Below, in pieces: positions 22,767 to 33,208 of a stretch of 64,000 nucleotides of DNA. A model generated the notes under the pieces. The model did no database searches, was not told where the DNA came from, and was given only the letters and a program-made list of their open reading frames with translations. The translations under genes were made by a program, and so were the position numbers. The number at the start of each line of letters is the position of its first letter. The first letter of the stretch is position 1. This stretch comes from Nipponacmea schrenckii (taxonomy: Eukaryota > Mollusca > Gastropoda > Lottiidae): positions 31,974,067 to 32,038,066 of the forward strand of contig CM060201.1 in the NCBI GenBank assembly GCA_030562195.1, written 5' to 3'.

Positions 22767-23105
22767 TACGTTATATCATATACGTTAGTCTTAAAAAAGA
22801 CAATTATACATCATAATTACCCGTTTTTTGTTAGTTAAATTAATAGTTTTCATATGTTGCATTGTTTAGAATTAAAATTATTCAGATTTATTAATATGTA
22901 AATTAGTTACGTTCATGATAGTAAATGATGGAATAGCAACAGATACGTTAAATAGTTGATTTTTGCTTTTGTTTCCTAAATATGTATTTGAAAAAGTTAT
23001 TAACAATTTATCCGTTACGTACTTCATCATTTGTACAAACAATGCCCTTTTTTGTGACGATTTTTGTAGTCGCCCATTTTGCAAGTTTTGCCGTCAAATA
23101 CGTTA
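22767..23105 (+). promoter_or_regulatory. Right subterminal TACGTTA motif cluster
   Basis: TACGTTA occurs at 22767, 22781, 22944 and 23099, all on the + strand, within AGATACGTTA or CAAATACGTTAAATA contexts. The first starts only four bases after the gene's stop codon at 22760-22762. A degenerate reverse copy (ACGTATTTGA) is at about 23443. Confidence 0.6.
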
Positions 23106-23639
23106 AATATTAAAACAGGATATAGCTTACTTTCCTTTCAATTAGGAACAATAAAAATTCTAGTCCCGAGAAGTGGATTGCAGTTATTTCTTTTTATGTC
23201 ATTTATCTCGCTCAACTTCAATTTTGTTCTTTATAAATAAAACCGTAAGAAATTCAATCTTTTCATTGTTTGTAAATAGTCTTGGATTGGAAGAAAGAGG
23301 TGCATATAGTGACTGCATTTTCTGTTTGAAATTGTTGAATTGGAGTTATTTTAGAACGCCTGGTGAGGGGTTTTAACAATCAGATAAATTCATCTTTCGG
23401 GACTGCATAAAATAACAATCCAGACAGATTTTCAGTAATATCACGTATTTGACACAATAAATTAGCTGTCAATATAAAAATGTGACATATAATTTTAGGA
23501 TGAGTTATTTGAGGCGCGTTTACACATAAACATATTCTAAATGTGTTGATCATTTGAAATAACTCTTTTTGTAAAAAAAAGAAACGGTAAATATTTTTCA
23601 AAACGAATATTTTATTCAGTCTATTTAGTGGAGAATGCG

Positions 23640-23821
23640 TCTCACTGTAAAAAGTCCATGTTAAAAAACAAGAAATAACTGTTAAAAGTTACAATTTCGT
23701 GTGTTAAAAAACAAACTTATGTTAATTTGTGTAGATAAAATGTATTTTATTATTTTTGTAAAATTCGAAATTTTAACCATTTTTTTCGTGTATATTAACT
23801 GAAGTTTAATGTTAGTTTACA
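23640..23821. other. AT-rich spacer, nothing recognised
   Basis: AT-rich DNA between the right terminus of the 4.58-kb element and the minisatellite. It does not match the tandem unit. No open frame or repeat of note. Confidence 0.5.
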
Positions 23822-24065
23822 CACACGCAGTAGTTTTACAACACACGCTGTATTCTCACAACACACGCTGTAATCTTACAACACACACTGTAGTCTTACA
23901 ACACATGCTGTATTCTCACATCACACGCTGTAATCTCACAACACCCCCTGTAGTCTTACAACACACGCTGTAGTCTCACAACATCCCCTGTAGTCTTACA
24001 ACACACGCTGTAGTCTCACAACACCCCCTGTAGTCTTACAACACACGCTGTGGTCTTACAACACC
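23822..24065. repeat. 20-bp minisatellite, about 12 units
   Basis: Twelve units of 20 bases, typically ACACGCTGTAGTCTTACAAC. From about 23940 two unit types alternate (ACACGCTGTAGTC and ACCCCCTGTAGTC), giving a 40-base higher-order period. Variants are substitutions only, with no length changes. Confidence 0.9.
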
Positions 24066-25020
24066 TGCACACATGAATTCACTTCATGAATTACCTTTTC
24101 GAGTCATAAACCGACAAAGAAGCCTAATAAAAATAAAGTTAGTCCACTTTTTTCCAATTTGTTAATTTAAATTCGAAGGCTATTATAAAACTGAAAATTT
24201 CTACCAAAGAAAGAAACCATAGACCTATGCATGACTCTGCTAAATTTTGTAGAAGACAAGTTTTGTCAAGGTGTCTGCATTTTGAGGTCTAAACATTCTC
24301 TTCTGATCTTATTCTGAAGTAAAACAAATTCCATTGCTATTGCTTTAAAAGCAGGTTTGGTTATTTTGAGACACTCAGCATTTATAAAACTCGATATTAT
24401 AATTTGCATTTGAAAAAGGAGAAAAAAATATAGTAGTTGGTATCTGTTCATAAAATGGATCGTTTTATCGTGGAATAGTATTGACAATATATAGAACTGT
24501 GCAGCTCGACAATAGGCCTACAAAAGTTTTAAGGTTTGGTCAAGGAACTCGTTATAATTAGGCCTAGGCCTATAGCCTACTTGAAAATGTCGATCGAATG
24601 ATCTGGTTTGCTATGTTTTGCAAAACGGGATATTCATGTAGGCCTATTGTTAATTTTTGCTATGAAATATTGTTACCGTTTTGACAAATCTGTTACCATT
24701 TTAATAAATTAATTTTGTTACCGTTTTGACCTGTAACCGTCTTAAATGGATACCGAATGAAAAGAAAATAAAATAGTGGAATATGTATAGCTATCAGAAT
24801 TAAGGCCTATGTTGGTGTGCCTTATAAGACAGGTTCTGGACAGCGTGGACAATTCAACGCGGTTGTTGTTCTGCTTAGATTATTCTGAACGGCGAAACGA
24901 GCGGGACTGCTTAAATTGCGCCTCCTGTTTGGCGCCCTTTTGTCAGCTGATCACTTGTGGAAAAACTGCTGAACCATCGAAACCACTTTGAATCACGCGT
25001 GCTGCAAGTAAGTCTTCATT
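24066..25020. other. Unique spacer without recognised genes
   Basis: AT-rich DNA with several AGGCCTA words (near 24550-24645). Short open frames on both strands have no family resemblance and no splice context I would trust. Confidence 0.45.
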
Positions 25021-26202
25021 TTTATACGCCCACATGAAATGGGGGGCGTATATTGTCGTCACCCACATCCGTCCGTCTGTCCGTCGGTCCGTCCGTCCGT
25101 CCGTCCGTCCGTCCACAATTGCTCGTAAACACTCTACACGGTGTAATTCTTGACGGATTTAGATGCAACTTAATATGAGTGTTTATGATCACGCAAGGAT
25201 GAACCCTATTGAAAATCAGCGAAATCGGAAAAAAATTAGTATGAGTTCGTGCCCTTGTTCTTGAATGGCTCGTAAACACTCTACAACGTGCAATTCTTGA
25301 CCGATTTGGATGAAACTTGGTGTGAGAGTATGTTATAACTCAAGGATATACCCTATCGAAAATCAGCGAAATCGAAAAACATTTAGTATGAGTTATTGCC
25401 CTTGTTCTTGAAAACGCGCTCAATTTTAGCTTGTAAACACTCTTGAGAGAACAATTTTTAATGGATTTTAATGAAACTTGGCCTCAGTATTTGTTATCAC
25501 CCAAGGATGAATCCCTATTGGAAACCAGTCAAATCGAAAAAAAATTAATATCAGTTATTGCCCTTGTTTTAAAAACGTGTTCAATTTTAAGCTTGTAAAC
25601 ACTCTACAAAGCACAGGTATTGACCGATTTTGACGAAACTTGCTGAAATTGTTTAATATCACCCAAGAATGAACCCTTTTGAAAATAGCACATATCGAAA
25701 TATATTTAATAGGAATTATTGCCCTTGTTCTATAAAATGTGTTGGATTATGGTCTCGTAAACACTCTACATGTCACAATTCTTGAGCGATTTTGACATAA
25801 CTTGGCATGAGTATTTGTAATCACCTAAGGATGAACCCTATTGAAATTCAGTTAAATCGAAAAATATTTAGTATCAGTTATTGCCCTTGTGTTTGAAAAC
25901 GCGTTCAATTTTAGCTTGTAAATACTCTAGAAAGAACAATTCTTAATGGATTTTGATAAAACTTGGCTTGAGTATTTGTTTTTACCCAAGGATGAATCTT
26001 TTTGAAAATCAAATAAATCGAAATATATTTAGTGTCAGTTATTGCCCTTGTGTTTGAAAACGGGTTTAACTTTTTGGCTAATAAACACTCTAGAAGGTAC
26101 AATTCATGACCAATGTTGACAAAACTCACTGAAATTGTTGGATATCGCAAGGGATGAGCAACTTAATGGATTTTGATAAAACTTGGCTTGAGTATTTGTT
26201 CA
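25021..26202. repeat. GTCC microsatellite plus seven ~161-bp tandem units
   Basis: A GGGGGGCGTATATTGTCGTC lead is followed by a GTCC microsatellite (25070-25114). Then come seven diverged units starting with GCTCGTAAACACTCTA or similar at about 25121, 25268, 25429, 25591, 25753, 25914 and 26077. After the first step the spacing is 161-163 bases. Each unit also contains AAGGATGAACC, GAAATCG and TTGCCCTTGT words. I do not know the family. Confidence 0.85.
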
Positions 26203-26543
26203 ATCTGGCAGTGAACAAAAATTTGATGATTTTCACATGAATCATGATTTTAGTCCATCAAGCGTTGAATAGGCCTATTTACTGTCTGACTCTCCCCACC
26301 ACAGAGAACCCTGCTCATGTCATCATCCAATAATTACCTACAAATTCGAAAACCTCGAAAACGGGATTAATGCTAGGGTGTCCTCCCCTCCCAAACCCTG
26401 AGATTATATATTATCAACCACTCTTACTAGTTAGATAGGCTACTTCAAAATAATGAAAATGAATTTACTGCAACAGCGACTACTCAACTACGGTCTACAG
26501 TCTGTCCTGACGCCACGGTCAAGCTAACTTGTGATTGGCTGGT
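26203..26543 (+). repeat. Relic of the tandem unit and start of copy 3
   Basis: Bases 26203-26258 match the coiled-coil exon of copy 4 (about 41300-41362, CAATCTGGCAGTGAACAAA and onward). At 26259 the sequence jumps back to the part of the unit equal to 14030 or 39895 (AGCGTTGAATAGGCC) and continues to the retrotransposon at 26544. The jump from a downstream to an upstream part of the unit is the signature of a head-to-tail duplication junction with truncation. Confidence 0.75.
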
Positions 26544-26760
26544 TGTGATGTGAAAGGTTTAAAATGGGGTTCGACTTCGCAAAGACATAAAAATATTCTC
26601 TCCATCAACTTTATTTTTCAGATATCGGAAAACACGCTCCATCAACAAATCTCAATATCTAATACCCCTCTAGGGAACAATTGACAATTACCTAAGCAGG
26701 CACAATTATCCAGACACAAATGGAAATGGGAGGGTCTAATACTTCAAGTGGAACGTAACA
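26544..26760 (-). repeat. 3' LTR, 217 bp
   Basis: On the minus strand it begins TGTTACGTTCC and ends CATCACA, so it has the usual TG...CA ends. It is the full-length copy, with 48 bases (about 26631-26678) that the other LTR lacks. LTRs this short (around 200 bp) are at the low end for Ty3/gypsy elements. Confidence 0.92.
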
Positions 26761-26770
26761 TCCCCCGGGC
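26761..26770 (-). other. Polypurine tract candidate
   Basis: Directly before the 3' LTR the minus strand reads GCCCGGGGGA, a purine-rich end in the position where second-strand synthesis is primed. Confidence 0.5.
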
Positions 26771-27406
26771 AAAAAAAAAATCATTTACTGATTTTACTAA
26801 AGACCCGACAATTTCCATTTGAGAACTGGTTTAGTACATTTAAAATATAACTAATGCGATCAAACACATTCAAAAGTACACTCAAAACAACAATTATGCA
26901 AGAATATGAGTAAAAATAGCAAATAGGTAACATGACCTTAAAAGGGCTACATGATATCAACTCACAACACAAATATATATCTAAATATGACAATATACAT
27001 ACTCAAAATAACCAATACATAATCATATCCACTTATGAAAAACCTATTAATGTGAGCAAAGGTAGAAAAGAGGTTCTAATATCATAACTTACTATACATA
27101 AACTCACTACAAAAATCTCATAATATTCTATCAACATACAATTCACAGTAAATACATGAAATATACAACACATATACATAATGAGTAAAGATAGAAAACG
27201 GAACAAACTGTACTGATAAATTCTAAGATTAGTTCTAACTCATGATACAATAATGGAAAGTTACAACGTTCACATTCCAATTACCAACTTACGAAACACA
27301 TAATATAGAATAACCTTGAATATTTCTAAAACGATCGAAATAAATTTAGGGCCAACTATTTGTAGCTAGATAAAACTTAGAGGGAGAATAAGAAAAAACA
27401 ACATTT

Positions 27407-27853
27407 TTAAATAACAGGCGGGGGTTTCAATTTAATGGATTTCTTAGCTTTGGCATTAAGTTTGGATTCATCTACCCAAAAGGCTAACTGAGCAGGTTCA
27501 CCCTTAATATGAACTAAATATTCAAATTTTCCATTCGATTTTTGTCTCTGGCCAAGAACACGTTTAATCTTATGAAAACCAGTTTGTCCAGAAGAACTGT
27601 AACTACTATCGCCACATACAAAGTCACTATCATCGAAGCGAGCTGGTTTACGAATGGTGCGCGACGGACGCGTCTTACGTATCACTTCAGATATTACAGG
27701 AACACTTGGATTAACAGGAACATTTTCCAAAATATCAGTACTGGAAGATTCTGATTGTTCAACATTTACCTCTGGTAGAGGATCTTTCACTACTTTAGTT
27801 ATAACCGAATCGGGAAAGTATGGCTGAGGATTTGGTATACGCACATAAGCCAT
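27407..27853 (-). pseudogene. pol C-terminal tail, chromodomain-like
   Basis: This 148-codon frame follows the integrase after a stop and a frame shift (27853-27960). It begins MAYVRIPNPQPYFPD, then a Ser/Pro-rich linker with a basic RKTRPSRTIRKPARF stretch. It ends with KIKRVLGQRQKSNGKFEYLV and FWVDESKL, which resemble the start, core strand and Trp-containing end of a chromodomain. Chromodomains on Ty3/gypsy integrases (chromoviruses) steer insertion to marked chromatin. The resemblance is by eye. Confidence 0.55.
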
Positions 27854-27959
27854 CTTTAGTCTATCTAAATGTACTCCAACTATTTTCCAACTGTTTTCCA
27901 GAGTCTGGATCTTGAAGTGTCACAATATGAGGACTTGTAAAATTCTTTATAACATAAGG

Positions 27960-30900
27960 TCATTTGTAATTATACTGGAATTTTTGACCAGTTCCAGTGG
28001 GATCAACACGCAAAAAGACATAATCATCAACATTAACTTTTAAAGGACGGATATTCTCATTTGTCCGTTCTAACATCTTAGTTTGGGCCTTAAGGGCATT
28101 GGCTTTAACTTGTTCCCGAATTAATTCCAACTTCTGGTGTTGTTTACGAACAAAATCTTGAATGGTATGTGGAATGGTTTGCAACATAGTATCAGTCAAC
28201 TGACCTGTTAATGGGAATCGGGGGCGAACTGCATACACAATTTCAAAAGGGGAAAAACCAAGGGAAGAGTTAACAGTATTATTGATAGAAAACACTATAG
28301 AAGATAGTTTGTCTTGCCATAAAATTTTGTTATGGGAAATAAAAGGAGTTAACCGTTCGGCTAAGGTTCTGTGTGAACGTTCACATGCTCCTAAACAGTG
28401 ATGGGTAAAACTTGGTGTAAACTGTTGAGGGACACCTAATAAGTTACAAACTTCTTTAGTACACTGTGCAATATTCTCACGACCCATATCACTAACTAAT
28501 GTATTACAAACACCATAAGTTGTAAACAATTGTACAAGAGAATTAGCTAAAGTTAAAGGATCACTATTAGCGACAGGTAACATAAAAACAAACTTACTAA
28601 ACATATCGATAGCAGTAAATATATACGTATTGCCTGAAGTTGAAATAGGAACAGGTCCATATAAATCAATTTGCCATACTTCAAATGGAGCACATGGAGT
28701 GGGATAAGCAATGATTCCTGAGTGTGTGTGCGCTTTTGTTAATTTACGCTTTTGACAGTGTTCACATGAACGAACATAATTTGCAACAATTGTACTTTCG
28801 AAATAATATGTATTCTTAATTCTATCGATGGTATCCTGGATACCTCCATGACCTGCCATAGGGGAATCATGGTATAATTCTAGTAATTGCTTAACTAAAG
28901 CATGCGGAATGACAAGTTGATAATGGTCTAATAACATGGCACGTTTTGATTTAGCCACTCTAGCTCGAAATAATACATTATCAACAACCGTGTATACTAG
29001 TAGACGTTTTGCTAATTTTTGAGATAAGGGAGTCTTACCCTTAATATAATAATCTATTATAGGTTTCAAGGAAACGTCTGAATATTGTAACTCGGCAAAA
29101 TTTTGAAGAGTATAATTAAAGTGACGTAAAAGTTGAATTTGACTAGCATCAAGATTGAATTTATTATCAGGAATGATGGTCGTATCGGTAAACACCTCTG
29201 TATCTGAGGGATGTGATTGTATAATATCAGAATTAAGTATAGTATCACTAGTATCAACTTCAACTGAGCAAGCCATATAGGAATCAAGTATATCAGCTTT
29301 ATCATTAGTACAATCTAAACTTAAATTTGCAACCTTAATTAAGCATTCATCATTATCATTATTAACAATACTATCTTTAACAATATTTCCAGCTGTGTTG
29401 CAATCATCTAAAATATTAACAAAATAATTGTAACTAGCCAAAGATTGTACATTAGTAACAGGGGTGTATATACGATTTGACTGGACTTTCTTTGTACGCT
29501 TAGGGCTATGATCTAAAATATTATCCTCCGTATCACCATCATATTCATCATTGCAGAGATTACAAACGGGAATGTTAGACACATGATCATCATAATTTCC
29601 AATAAGATCCGACAAAGTCTTTCCTCCTGGTAAAGTGACAGGCGTTTGCTTTTCAGGTACGAACTTAAAGTGAGGATCATCCTCAACTGGACTGTCAATA
29701 GTGGGATCCTTGGTAGAAATAGCACGAGAAAGGGCATCAGGTACGATCATCTGAGCTGCAGGTTTATACTGAATATCACAGTCGAACTGTTGTAACAAGG
29801 CAATCCAACGTTCATAAATTGCACCTTGGAGTTTTTTCTGGAAAAGGGGTTTTAAAGCTTGATGATCACATTCGACTACAAAATGTCTGCCACGTAAATA
29901 CGGAGCACCATCCAATACACTAACTGTTACACCTAACAATTCAAGTTTAGTGGGTCCATAAGAAGTTTGCCACTTCGAAAGGCCTTTTGATCCAAATTTC
30001 ACAATACGAGTACGATCCTTTAGGCATGTACCTTTTGGAAAGTCAGCTTCAGGATGAACTTGGTACAACATATAACCTATGCCTTTGGAAGAAGTATCAA
30101 CACTAAGGTAAAAGGGAAGATCATATCTGGGAAATGCTAAAACAGGCGAGTTGATGAGCATGTCTTTAAGTTTATCAAAAATATTTTGATGTAAAGTGTC
30201 CCATCTAAAAGAAATGTCTTTCTTTAAAAGAAAATTCAAAGGTTGAACTATGGCACTATAATTCGGAAGGAATCGTCTAAACCAATTCATCAGGCCCAAA
30301 AATCGTCGCAAGTCTTTAACAGATATCGGAGCTGGAAAATTCTTGATTGCATTTACTTGAGAATCAGGAGCCTTGATTCCTTCACGCGAAATTTCATGTC
30401 CCAAATATAAGCATTTTGATTGGGCAAAGAAACATTTCTTTGGGTTTAACTTTAGCCCAGCTTGACGCAACCTTTCGAAAACTTGCTGTAAATCACTTAA
30501 ATGTTTCTCGAAAGTAGAACTATATATCAATATATCATCAAGATAACATAAGACGGATGAAAACGTAAGTCCATTAAAAACTTTGTCCATAAGTAACTGG
30601 AAACTGTTCGGTGAAGTTTTAAGACCCATAGGAAGACGTAGAAATTTATATGTCCCAAAACATGTTGTAAAAGCAGTATATTTGGAAGAGTCTTCATCTA
30701 AAGCCATCTGGAAAAAGCCACTACTCAAATCTATAGACGTAATATAAAGGGGAGGTGTTGTGGAAAATGATTCAGTTAACTCTTGAAGATCTGGAATGGA
30801 ATAATTAAAGTCCTTTGTCTGAGAGTTCAAATACCGGAAATCCACACAGAATCTGAATGAAGACAAACTCTTCTCTTTTGAAGCTGGCGGAGTCTGGTTG

Positions 30901-31700
30901 ACAGAGGCTGTTCGTTTTGACACTAAAACAACTGGACTGGTAATTGGTAAATCTTCAATCGCATTTACAGCGGAGATAACACCTTGCTGAAGAAGTTCAT
31001 CTAATTGGTGTCTTAACACTTCTTTTTTATCAGGTGGGAGTTTGTATGGACGCTGGTATTTTGGAACAGCCCCATCCTTCAAATGAATCTTGTGTTTTAC
31101 CAAAGTTGTCAAACCTAAATCAGGGGTTGAAGTTGTTGTGAAAAGATCCTTGTTATCACTCAAAAATAGTTGTAAAGTCTTCAGTTCATCAGGTTTCACA
31201 TCAGTTCTGGTAAAATCGAGGTTGGACAAAAAGTTATCAGGTGTAGTTAAAACATTTACATGATTTAACTGAAAAGCATCTAAATTCTCAGAATCTGTAC
31301 TCTGCATACTAGTGTCATGAGGAAAAATCGAATAAGTATCATCTATCACTGTAAAATAAGCAAGTCTAGTTCCTTTACAAATTGTTTGATGATTAGATGT
31401 TAGGTTTAAAAGTTTTACAGGAACATGTCGGTTCGTATTCACAACACACAGGCTTTTACATACTAGTACATTCTTATTGATAATGTTATTATGAATAGTA
31501 CATACACCCTGAACACCACAATATATACCAGGATCAGTTATTTTACCGAATACAACAATTTCACTATTAGGCGGAATCTCGATTGTTTTCACACATCGTA
31601 CCGTAGTTTTAGGAGCAAAACCCGTAGAGCTATCATTAAAGTCAAGTATAACACCGGCATGATATAAAAATGGCAAGCCTAAAATAATCGGCTGAGACAA
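27960..31700 (-). CDS. pol: pol: reverse transcriptase, RNase H, integrase
   Basis: 1,246 open codons. The reverse transcriptase (about residues 200-430) shows SPVVLVSKR, FCVDFRYLN, LPMGLKTSPNSFQ and the catalytic YLDDILIYS near residue 387. RNase H (about 520-640) shows SVDTSSKGIGYMLY and a late CDHQALKPLF. The integrase (about 900-1180) has an HHCC zinc region (YHDSPMAGHGG, CEHCQ) and the acidic triad in WQIDLYGP (about 1008), VSDMGREN (about 1068) and GACERSHRTL (about 1102). It makes cDNA and inserts it into host DNA. The catalytic residues look intact, but the frame ends at a TGA (27960) inside the integrase C-terminal region, and the protease is out of frame. Confidence 0.93.
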   Translation of the reverse strand: MSQPIILGLPFLYHAGVILDFNDSSTGFAPKTTVRCVKTIEIPPNSEIVVFGKITDPGIYCGVQGVCTIHNNIINKNVLVCKSLCVVNTNRHVPVKLLNLTSNHQTICKGTRLAYFTVIDDTYSIFPHDTSMQSTDSENLDAFQLNHVNVLTTPDNFLSNLDFTRTDVKPDELKTLQLFLSDNKDLFTTTSTPDLGLTTLVKHKIHLKDGAVPKYQRPYKLPPDKKEVLRHQLDELLQQGVISAVNAIEDLPITSPVVLVSKRTASVNQTPPASKEKSLSSFRFCVDFRYLNSQTKDFNYSIPDLQELTESFSTTPPLYITSIDLSSGFFQMALDEDSSKYTAFTTCFGTYKFLRLPMGLKTSPNSFQLLMDKVFNGLTFSSVLCYLDDILIYSSTFEKHLSDLQQVFERLRQAGLKLNPKKCFFAQSKCLYLGHEISREGIKAPDSQVNAIKNFPAPISVKDLRRFLGLMNWFRRFLPNYSAIVQPLNFLLKKDISFRWDTLHQNIFDKLKDMLINSPVLAFPRYDLPFYLSVDTSSKGIGYMLYQVHPEADFPKGTCLKDRTRIVKFGSKGLSKWQTSYGPTKLELLGVTVSVLDGAPYLRGRHFVVECDHQALKPLFQKKLQGAIYERWIALLQQFDCDIQYKPAAQMIVPDALSRAISTKDPTIDSPVEDDPHFKFVPEKQTPVTLPGGKTLSDLIGNYDDHVSNIPVCNLCNDEYDGDTEDNILDHSPKRTKKVQSNRIYTPVTNVQSLASYNYFVNILDDCNTAGNIVKDSIVNNDNDECLIKVANLSLDCTNDKADILDSYMACSVEVDTSDTILNSDIIQSHPSDTEVFTDTTIIPDNKFNLDASQIQLLRHFNYTLQNFAELQYSDVSLKPIIDYYIKGKTPLSQKLAKRLLVYTVVDNVLFRARVAKSKRAMLLDHYQLVIPHALVKQLLELYHDSPMAGHGGIQDTIDRIKNTYYFESTIVANYVRSCEHCQKRKLTKAHTHSGIIAYPTPCAPFEVWQIDLYGPVPISTSGNTYIFTAIDMFSKFVFMLPVANSDPLTLANSLVQLFTTYGVCNTLVSDMGRENIAQCTKEVCNLLGVPQQFTPSFTHHCLGACERSHRTLAERLTPFISHNKILWQDKLSSIVFSINNTVNSSLGFSPFEIVYAVRPRFPLTGQLTDTMLQTIPHTIQDFVRKQHQKLELIREQVKANALKAQTKMLERTNENIRPLKVNVDDYVFLRVDPTGTGQKFQYNYK

Positions 31701-31945
31701 AGTTTGAAGGACAAAAAATCAAATTTAAAAGTTGCACATTTGTAGATAAATTGCAACACAACTGAACATAATATAGGAATCTTTTGGCCACTAGCTACAG
31801 AAACAAAATGAGATACATTGTTAACATTAGTTTTACACAAATCAGGAATATGATCAAACAAATCTTTACTAATTAAATTCAAAGCACTACCAGAATCTAA
31901 CAATGCATTACATTTAAGGTTACCAAACGAAATAGGCAAATACAT
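31679..31945 (-). pseudogene. Aspartic protease region of pol
   Basis: The frame has the active-site block ALLDSGSALNLIS (D-S-G, as in retroviral-type aspartic proteases) near its start. It runs out of frame with the main pol frame at about 31700, next to a run of six T, where a one-base slip would explain the break. The conserved ILGLPFL block, the usual end of the protease, is in the neighbouring frame at the start of the long pol frame. Confidence 0.8.
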
Positions 31946-31977
31946 AAACTTAAAGGGCTTTTTACTATTATTTTTAT

Positions 31978-33063
31978 CTATTTGGGCACATTCATGTTTT
32001 TACTGTCCCAAGGATTGTGCTCTTGTATCCTTGGGGGCATCAAGTTTCCCGAAAATTGCAATTGAGGACAATTCTTTCGAATATGGCCTGGCTGGTGGCA
32101 ATTAAAACAAGTAGACGGATAAGTTTTTTGAGATCTATAAGAAGGGTAGGGTCGATTTTGATAATCCATAGGGGGTGGAATGGGCAAAGGGGCAGTCTGA
32201 TTATTATAAGCTTGGGAAAAACTATGATAGTTGTAGGGCAATGGGGCATTCTGATCATTGAAAGGGGCTTGAGCAAGACTCTGATAACTTGTAGGTGGGT
32301 TGGGGCGGGGTGTGACTTGATAAATAGGTAATTGTTGCTTTAATTGATTATTCAAAGGTGGCATATGATAAGGTCTAGAAGGTCGACTTTAACCATACAA
32401 TTCTCCCATTTGGGCTGCATGCAAAGCAGATATCAAAGAATCTGGGTTTCTGGCTCTAACAAAATATGATAAAGTAGGCGGCAAACTATCAATAAATTTA
32501 AAAATAAAATCTTCTTCAGCTTTGTTCCTTTTTCCAATATTAAAGAGTGAAGTTCTGTCAGACTCATATTAGGTAAAAGAGTTATATTATTGAAGGCAAC
32601 ATTTTCAGCTAACTTCATGTTATCACTGTCACCGGAAAATCTATTTCTGAAAGCACCCATAAATATCTTCCAGTCGGTCTTCAAGGATTCATCTAAATAT
32701 AAAAACCATTTGGCTGCTGGTCCCTTTAAACATAGATGGAAAGCTGCAATCTTTCTCGAGTCGGATTTGATGCCGTCCAATGTGTCACTGGATGTAAATT
32801 CAGCTAGAAATTGGTCAACTTTAGTGCAGTCAATGCCATCAAATTTTGATTACATTACACGAGGTTGCTACAGTAGGCACAGGTGTGTCATCTTCAATTA
32901 TTAAACCACGTCTAGGCACAGACTTAGATTTGGACGCTCCAAGACTTTCAATATCCTCAAACATATTAAAATCGTCGAAAATACTTGATTTGGCGAATGT
33001 GGATCGTGAAGGAGGTGTACAAAACCCATCATAATCGTCATGCGATTTCTTACTCTTGTCCAT
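31978..33063 (-). pseudogene. gag: gag of the Ty3/gypsy element (broken)
   Basis: It starts at ATG 33063 (MDKSKKSHDDYDGF). The capsid-like middle contains FHLCLKGPAAKWFLYL, the usual gag helix block. The end is a Pro/Gln/Asn-rich stretch with one CCHC zinc knuckle, CFNCHQPGHIRKNC, near 32060-32100, which binds the element RNA. The frame is broken near 32845, again between about 32500 and 32540, and by an in-frame stop near 32390. It ends at a TAG at about 31978; the protease frame overlaps in the -1 register. Whether that last shift is programmed is unclear; I see no canonical slippery heptamer. Confidence 0.8.
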
Positions 33064-33190
33064 GATGATGGTAGCGGCGGTAGGCCCAACTTCAAAACAT
33101 TCACGTGTGAAGAAAAATGTTAATAATAAGGAAACAAACCACATAGAGAAGCATAAAGTTCACATAACACATCCAAATATAAAGTTCAAA

Positions 33191-33208
33191 ATGTTGGCAA
33201 CTCCACCA
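33191..33208 (-). other. Primer-binding site candidate
   Basis: Directly after the 5' LTR the minus strand reads TGGTGGAGTTGCCAAC. It starts with TGG, as expected for pairing with the CCA end of a tRNA. I cannot name the tRNA without a search. Confidence 0.55.

Larger units (their letters stand above)
19057..23639 (+). mobile_element. Unclassified 4.58-kb element with inverted termini
   Basis: CGCATTCTCCACTAAA at 19057-19072 has its exact complement at 23624-23639, and the similarity extends a few bases further (GAC after two mismatches). The left terminus interrupts unit copy 2, so this is a real insertion boundary. No target duplication is visible; the right flank is not the continuation of the host repeat. 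Inside is one broken + strand gene (20300-22762) with DDE-like motifs. The noncoding flanks (19073-20299 and 22763-23623) hold about ten TACGTTA motifs and none are in the coding part. I cannot assign a superfamily. Confidence 0.7.

Noticed and set aside
23640..23650. TCTCA after the right terminus of the 4.58-kb element compared with TTCTCATTCG in the empty host site
   Set aside because: Only five bases agree and the following bases differ, so it does not prove the host repeat resumes there.
25070..25114. GTCC repeat as a CRISPR-like or telomeric array
   Set aside because: A plain tetranucleotide microsatellite without spacers or a telomere motif.
29066..29737. Minus-strand frames of 74-79 codons inside pol
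   Set aside because: They overlap the pol frame in another register and show no domain.
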